DNA of 64,000 bases. Origin: Nocardioides glacieisoli. GTDB lineage: Bacteria; Actinomycetota; Actinomycetes; Propionibacteriales; Nocardioidaceae. Numbering within the stretch: the stretch's first letter is position 1; every line of letters begins with the position of its first letter. The position numbers and the translations under genes were made by a program. Positions 61,729 through 64,000 of this stretch are shown one piece after another. The DNA is taken from NCBI RefSeq assembly GCF_004137245.1, contig NZ_SDWS01000001.1, positions 310,001-374,000 on the forward strand, written 5' to 3'. The notes beneath the pieces are model-generated. The model was given only the letters and a program-made list of their open reading frames with translations, ran no database searches and was not told the DNA's origin.

Positions 61729-62811
61729 ATGCGCGTGCTGATCGCCCCCGACAAGTTCGCGGGCACCCTGACCGCCGTCCAGGCGGCGGAGGCGATCGCC
61801 GTCGGCTGGCGACGACAGGCGCCGGACGACGAGCTCGACCTCGCGCCGATGGCCGACGGTGGACCCGGCTTCGTCGACGTCCTCCACGCGGCCCTCGAGG
61901 GCACGCTGTCGGCGGTGACCGTCTCGGGGCCCCACGGGACGCCAGTGCCAGCGGTGGTGCTGCGCGTGGGGGAGACGGCGTACGTCGAGAGCGCGCAGGC
62001 CGCCGGCCTGCACCTGGTCGACGGCGACCCCGAGACCGCGACCAGCCGCGGTGTCGGCGAGCTGGTGCTCGCCGCGGTCGAGGGCGGAGCGACGACCGTC
62101 GTGGTCGGGCTCGGCGGCACCGGCACGAACGACGGTGGCGCGGGAGTCCTCGCGGCCCTCGGTGCGACGTCCGACGGAGTGCTCGACGGCGGCCCCGCCG
62201 CCCTCCCGTCCGTCACCGGCGTGGACCTCGCCCCGGCCCGGGACCGGCTCGCGGGGGTGACCCTCGTGGCCGCCAGCGACGTCGACAGCCCGCTCACCGG
62301 GCTCTTCGGCGCGACCAAGACCTTCGGGCCGCAGAAGGGGATCGGCGAGGACCGGATCGCGGAGGTCGACGGCTGGCTCGAGGGCTTCGCGGTCGCCACG
62401 GACCGGCGTACGTCCCTGGAGAAGGGCGCCGGCGCGGCCGGGGGCATCGGCTACGCGCTGCTCGTCCTCGGTGCCACCCGCGAGCCGGGCATCGACCTCG
62501 TCTGCGCCTCGGTCTCCCTCGCCTCGCGCGCGCGGCAGGCGGACCTGGTCGTGACGGGGGAGGGGGCCTTCGACTTCTCCAGCCGCGCGGGCAAGGTGCC
62601 CTACGGCGTGGCCGCCGTCGCCTCGGAGGCCCTCCGGCCGTGCATCGCGCTCGCCGGGCAGGTGCTCATCGGCTCGCGGGAGATGCGCGCCCTCGGGATC
62701 GAGTCGGCGTACTCCCTCGTCGAGCTGGTGGGCGAGGAGCGCGCCCTCGGCGCCCCCGCCGACGCCTTGGCCGACCTCGCGGCGCGAGTGGCGAGGACCT
62801 GGTCGCGGTGA
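61729..62811 (+). CDS. glxK: Glycerate kinase
   Basis: 360 residues. It begins VLIAPDKFAGTLTAVQAAEA and has the family blocks APMADGGPGFVDVLH, VVGLGGTGTNDGGAGVLAAL, ASDVDSPLTGLFGATKTFGPQKG and VVTGEGAFDFSS. It phosphorylates glycerate (usually to 2-phosphoglycerate in this GarK/GlxK family), linking glyoxylate or serine breakdown to glycolysis. It is a monocistronic gene, and no glyoxylate carboligase genes are near. AAGGAT lies seven bases before the ATG. Confidence 0.93.
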   Translation: MRVLIAPDKFAGTLTAVQAAEAIAVGWRRQAPDDELDLAPMADGGPGFVDVLHAALEGTLSAVTVSGPHGTPVPAVVLRVGETAYVESAQAAGLHLVDGDPETATSRGVGELVLAAVEGGATTVVVGLGGTGTNDGGAGVLAALGATSDGVLDGGPAALPSVTGVDLAPARDRLAGVTLVAASDVDSPLTGLFGATKTFGPQKGIGEDRIAEVDGWLEGFAVATDRRTSLEKGAGAAGGIGYALLVLGATREPGIDLVCASVSLASRARQADLVVTGEGAFDFSSRAGKVPYGVAAVASEALRPCIALAGQVLIGSREMRALGIESAYSLVELVGEERALGAPADALADLAARVARTWSR

Positions 62812-62830
62812 GTGACGGGCCGCCGCTGGG

Positions 62831-62883
62831 GGTGGCGGCACATTGCGGGTCGAGGCTCGGTTGTCGTGCGATCTGCCGCCACC
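62831..62883. repeat. 53-bp palindromic repeat, copy A
   Basis: Ends are GGTGGCGGCA and TGCCGCCACC (perfect 10-base inverted repeats). The inside has TCG-AGGCT-CGG. Copy B starts 74 bases later with the same length and orientation; they differ at five positions, two of which compensate each other within the inner stem. Confidence 0.85.
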
Positions 62884-62904
62884 CTCGCCGGGCGGGATGC
62901 CGTG

Positions 62905-62957
62905 GGTGGCGGCACATTGCGGGCTGAGGCTCAGTTGTCGTGTGATCTGCCGCCACC
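62905..62957. repeat. 53-bp palindromic repeat, copy B
   Basis: Same 10-base ends as copy A. The inner stem reads CTG-AGGCT-CAG. The surrounding 62812-63066 stretch has no gene and appears to be built from these repeats plus a short unique segment. Confidence 0.85.
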
Positions 62958-63066
62958 TTGGACCAACGACCATCAATCGTCCACATGACGTCATCCGGGT
63001 CTCTCGTCCACAGGCTCGAAGCAGTGGGTGGGACAAGGAGCCACCGAGAGCGCGACGGTCGTCTTC

Positions 63067-64000
63067 ATGGCCGACTCCACACCTATTCGCGGGCATCGGC
63101 GAGGAGTGGCGTGGACGCCGGTGACCTATGGCGTGCACCGCGAGCAGACGGTTCCTGCCGAGGCCGAACATCCGCCGTTCTGGGACGAGGACGACCTTGC
63201 CGGGTGGCAGCTCCTGATGACAGATGTGGGGTGCTTCACGGGTCTGACCGCGTTGGAGGTCCACGGCGTGCCCCTGCCGCCGCTGCCGCGCGAGTGCCCG
63301 GTCTTCATGGCCCTCGCGAAGGACGACCCACGTCCCATGCGGGACGGTGTGCACGCCAGCCGCCACATCCGTCCGGTGTCGTACGTCGTCGTCCGCGGAC
63401 TGCGGGTGGCTGTGCTGGCCGAGGCGCTCACCGCGGCGGCGCGCTGGGTGGGCCTGGTCGACCTGGTAGCCATGGTCGACGCCGCCCTGCACCTCGAGCT
63501 CGTCTCCCCGGAGGACCTCGAAGCAGCCTCGGCGTCGAGGCGACCGGGGAGTCGGAGGCTGCGTGCGGCACTCGCCCTCGTGGACGCTGGGGCCGAGTCC
63601 CTGTGGGAGTCCCTGCTCCGACTGCTGCACGTCGTGTGCGAGATCGAGGTGGAGACGCAGTGGACGCTGACGGATGCCGACGGAGTCGTCGTGGCCACGG
63701 CCGACCTCTGGCTGGTCGGGACCACGGCGCTCCACGAGTACGACGGCGACGAGCACGAGAAGGCGCCACGCCGTGTGGTCGATCGTCGCCGTGACCGTCG
63801 CGTCGACCGGATCGGATACGTGCGGCGCGGTTTCACGTCGGGTGATGTGCTCTACCGACCGGTCACCATCCTCGAGGACGCGGATCGCTCGCTCGGCCGT
63901 CCCCATGACCCCACTCGCATCCGGAAGTGGCACCGACTGCTGAAGGACTCGTTGTTCACCCCTGCCGGCAGGACAGCGTTCCTGCGCCGGATCCCGGCCC
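63067..64000 (+). CDS. DUF559-like / PD-(D/E)XK nuclease-type protein with AbiEi-like front (partial, runs off the window)
   Basis: 311 complete codons with no stop before the window end. The N-terminal part (CFTGLTALEVHGVPLPPLP; ASRHIRPVSYVVVRGLRVA) resembles the winged-helix-like front of AbiEi antitoxin-type proteins. The C-terminal part (ESLWESLLRLLHVVCEIEVE, TADLWLVGTTALHEYDGDEH) has the Glu...Asp...Glu-x-Asp layout of DUF559/Vsr-like restriction-nuclease folds. Such orphan proteins are numerous in Nocardioides-type genomes and their role is unknown. The ATG at 63067 is the first in frame. The acidic active-site residues are present, so nuclease activity is possible. Confidence 0.75.
   Translation, partial: MADSTPIRGHRRGVAWTPVTYGVHREQTVPAEAEHPPFWDEDDLAGWQLLMTDVGCFTGLTALEVHGVPLPPLPRECPVFMALAKDDPRPMRDGVHASRHIRPVSYVVVRGLRVAVLAEALTAAARWVGLVDLVAMVDAALHLELVSPEDLEAASASRRPGSRRLRAALALVDAGAESLWESLLRLLHVVCEIEVETQWTLTDADGVVVATADLWLVGTTALHEYDGDEHEKAPRRVVDRRRDRRVDRIGYVRRGFTSGDVLYRPVTILEDADRSLGRPHDPTRIRKWHRLLKDSLFTPAGRTAFLRRIPA

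Overview
The window is high-GC DNA, with almost every third codon position G or C, frequent GTG starts, ATGA/GTGA gene overlaps and many leaderless-type promoters. Gene content and order (dxr-rip-ispG-proS-rimP-nusA-infB-truB-ribF-rpsO-pnp-dapB, DUF4439, PspAA/PspAB, GlpR-type fructose control) point to an actinobacterium, most likely of the Nocardioides type. No rRNA, tRNA, CRISPR array, integrase or transposase was found. Most of the window looks like vertically inherited chromosome with a few accessory insertions.

Layout. 1-6.7 kb: LOG-family nucleosidase, RIO kinase, secreted M1 aminopeptidase, a truncated acetyl-CoA-synthetase-like ORF, an AAA ATPase and a TPR membrane protein. 6.75-11.3 kb: core cluster dxr, site-2 protease, ispG, DUF4081 GNAT (isoprenoid precursor synthesis and regulated intramembrane proteolysis). 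11.3-16.4 kb: an accessory module with an ECF sigma factor, a small beta-rich partner, a cytoplasmic subtilisin-like protease and a TPR-CHAT (caspase-like) protease. The two proteases are transcribed divergently from a short region carrying a perfect palindrome. This is the strongest candidate for an undescribed system here. 16.4-21.2 kb: secreted propeller-like protein, proS, HAD hydrolase, a palindrome-rich intergenic region, and a DUF4439/lipoprotein pair.

21.3-29.6 kb: translation and RNA cluster rimP-nusA-ylxR-infB-rbfA-truB-ribF, with a secreted cupredoxin-like gene between truB and ribF and twin hairpins between infB and rbfA. 29.6-44.2 kb: insertion between ribF and rpsO holding a complete phosphotransferase system: HPr, fructose EIIABC, 1-phosphofructokinase and DeoR regulator on one strand, and enzyme I, an unusual duplicated-Rossmann dehydrogenase, mannitol EIICB and EIIA on the other. 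A TauD-like dioxygenase with a 25-bp palindromic operator, a molybdopterin oxidoreductase and a DUF6458 protein follow. 44.3-50.2 kb: rpsO, pnp (long structured leader), M16 peptidase, methyltransferase, dapB. 50.2-52.7 kb: AzlCD amino-acid exporter and small genes. 52.9-56.7 kb: phage-shock-type envelope stress operon pspA-pspAA-htpX-pspAB plus a soluble histidine kinase. 56.7-62.8 kb: winged-helix protein, nadA, GlgC-like enzyme, tandem GNAT, SRPBCC protein, glycerate kinase. 62.8-64 kb: two copies of a 53-bp palindromic repeat and a truncated nuclease-like gene running off the end.

All functional calls come from reading protein motifs by eye; no database or structure search was run.
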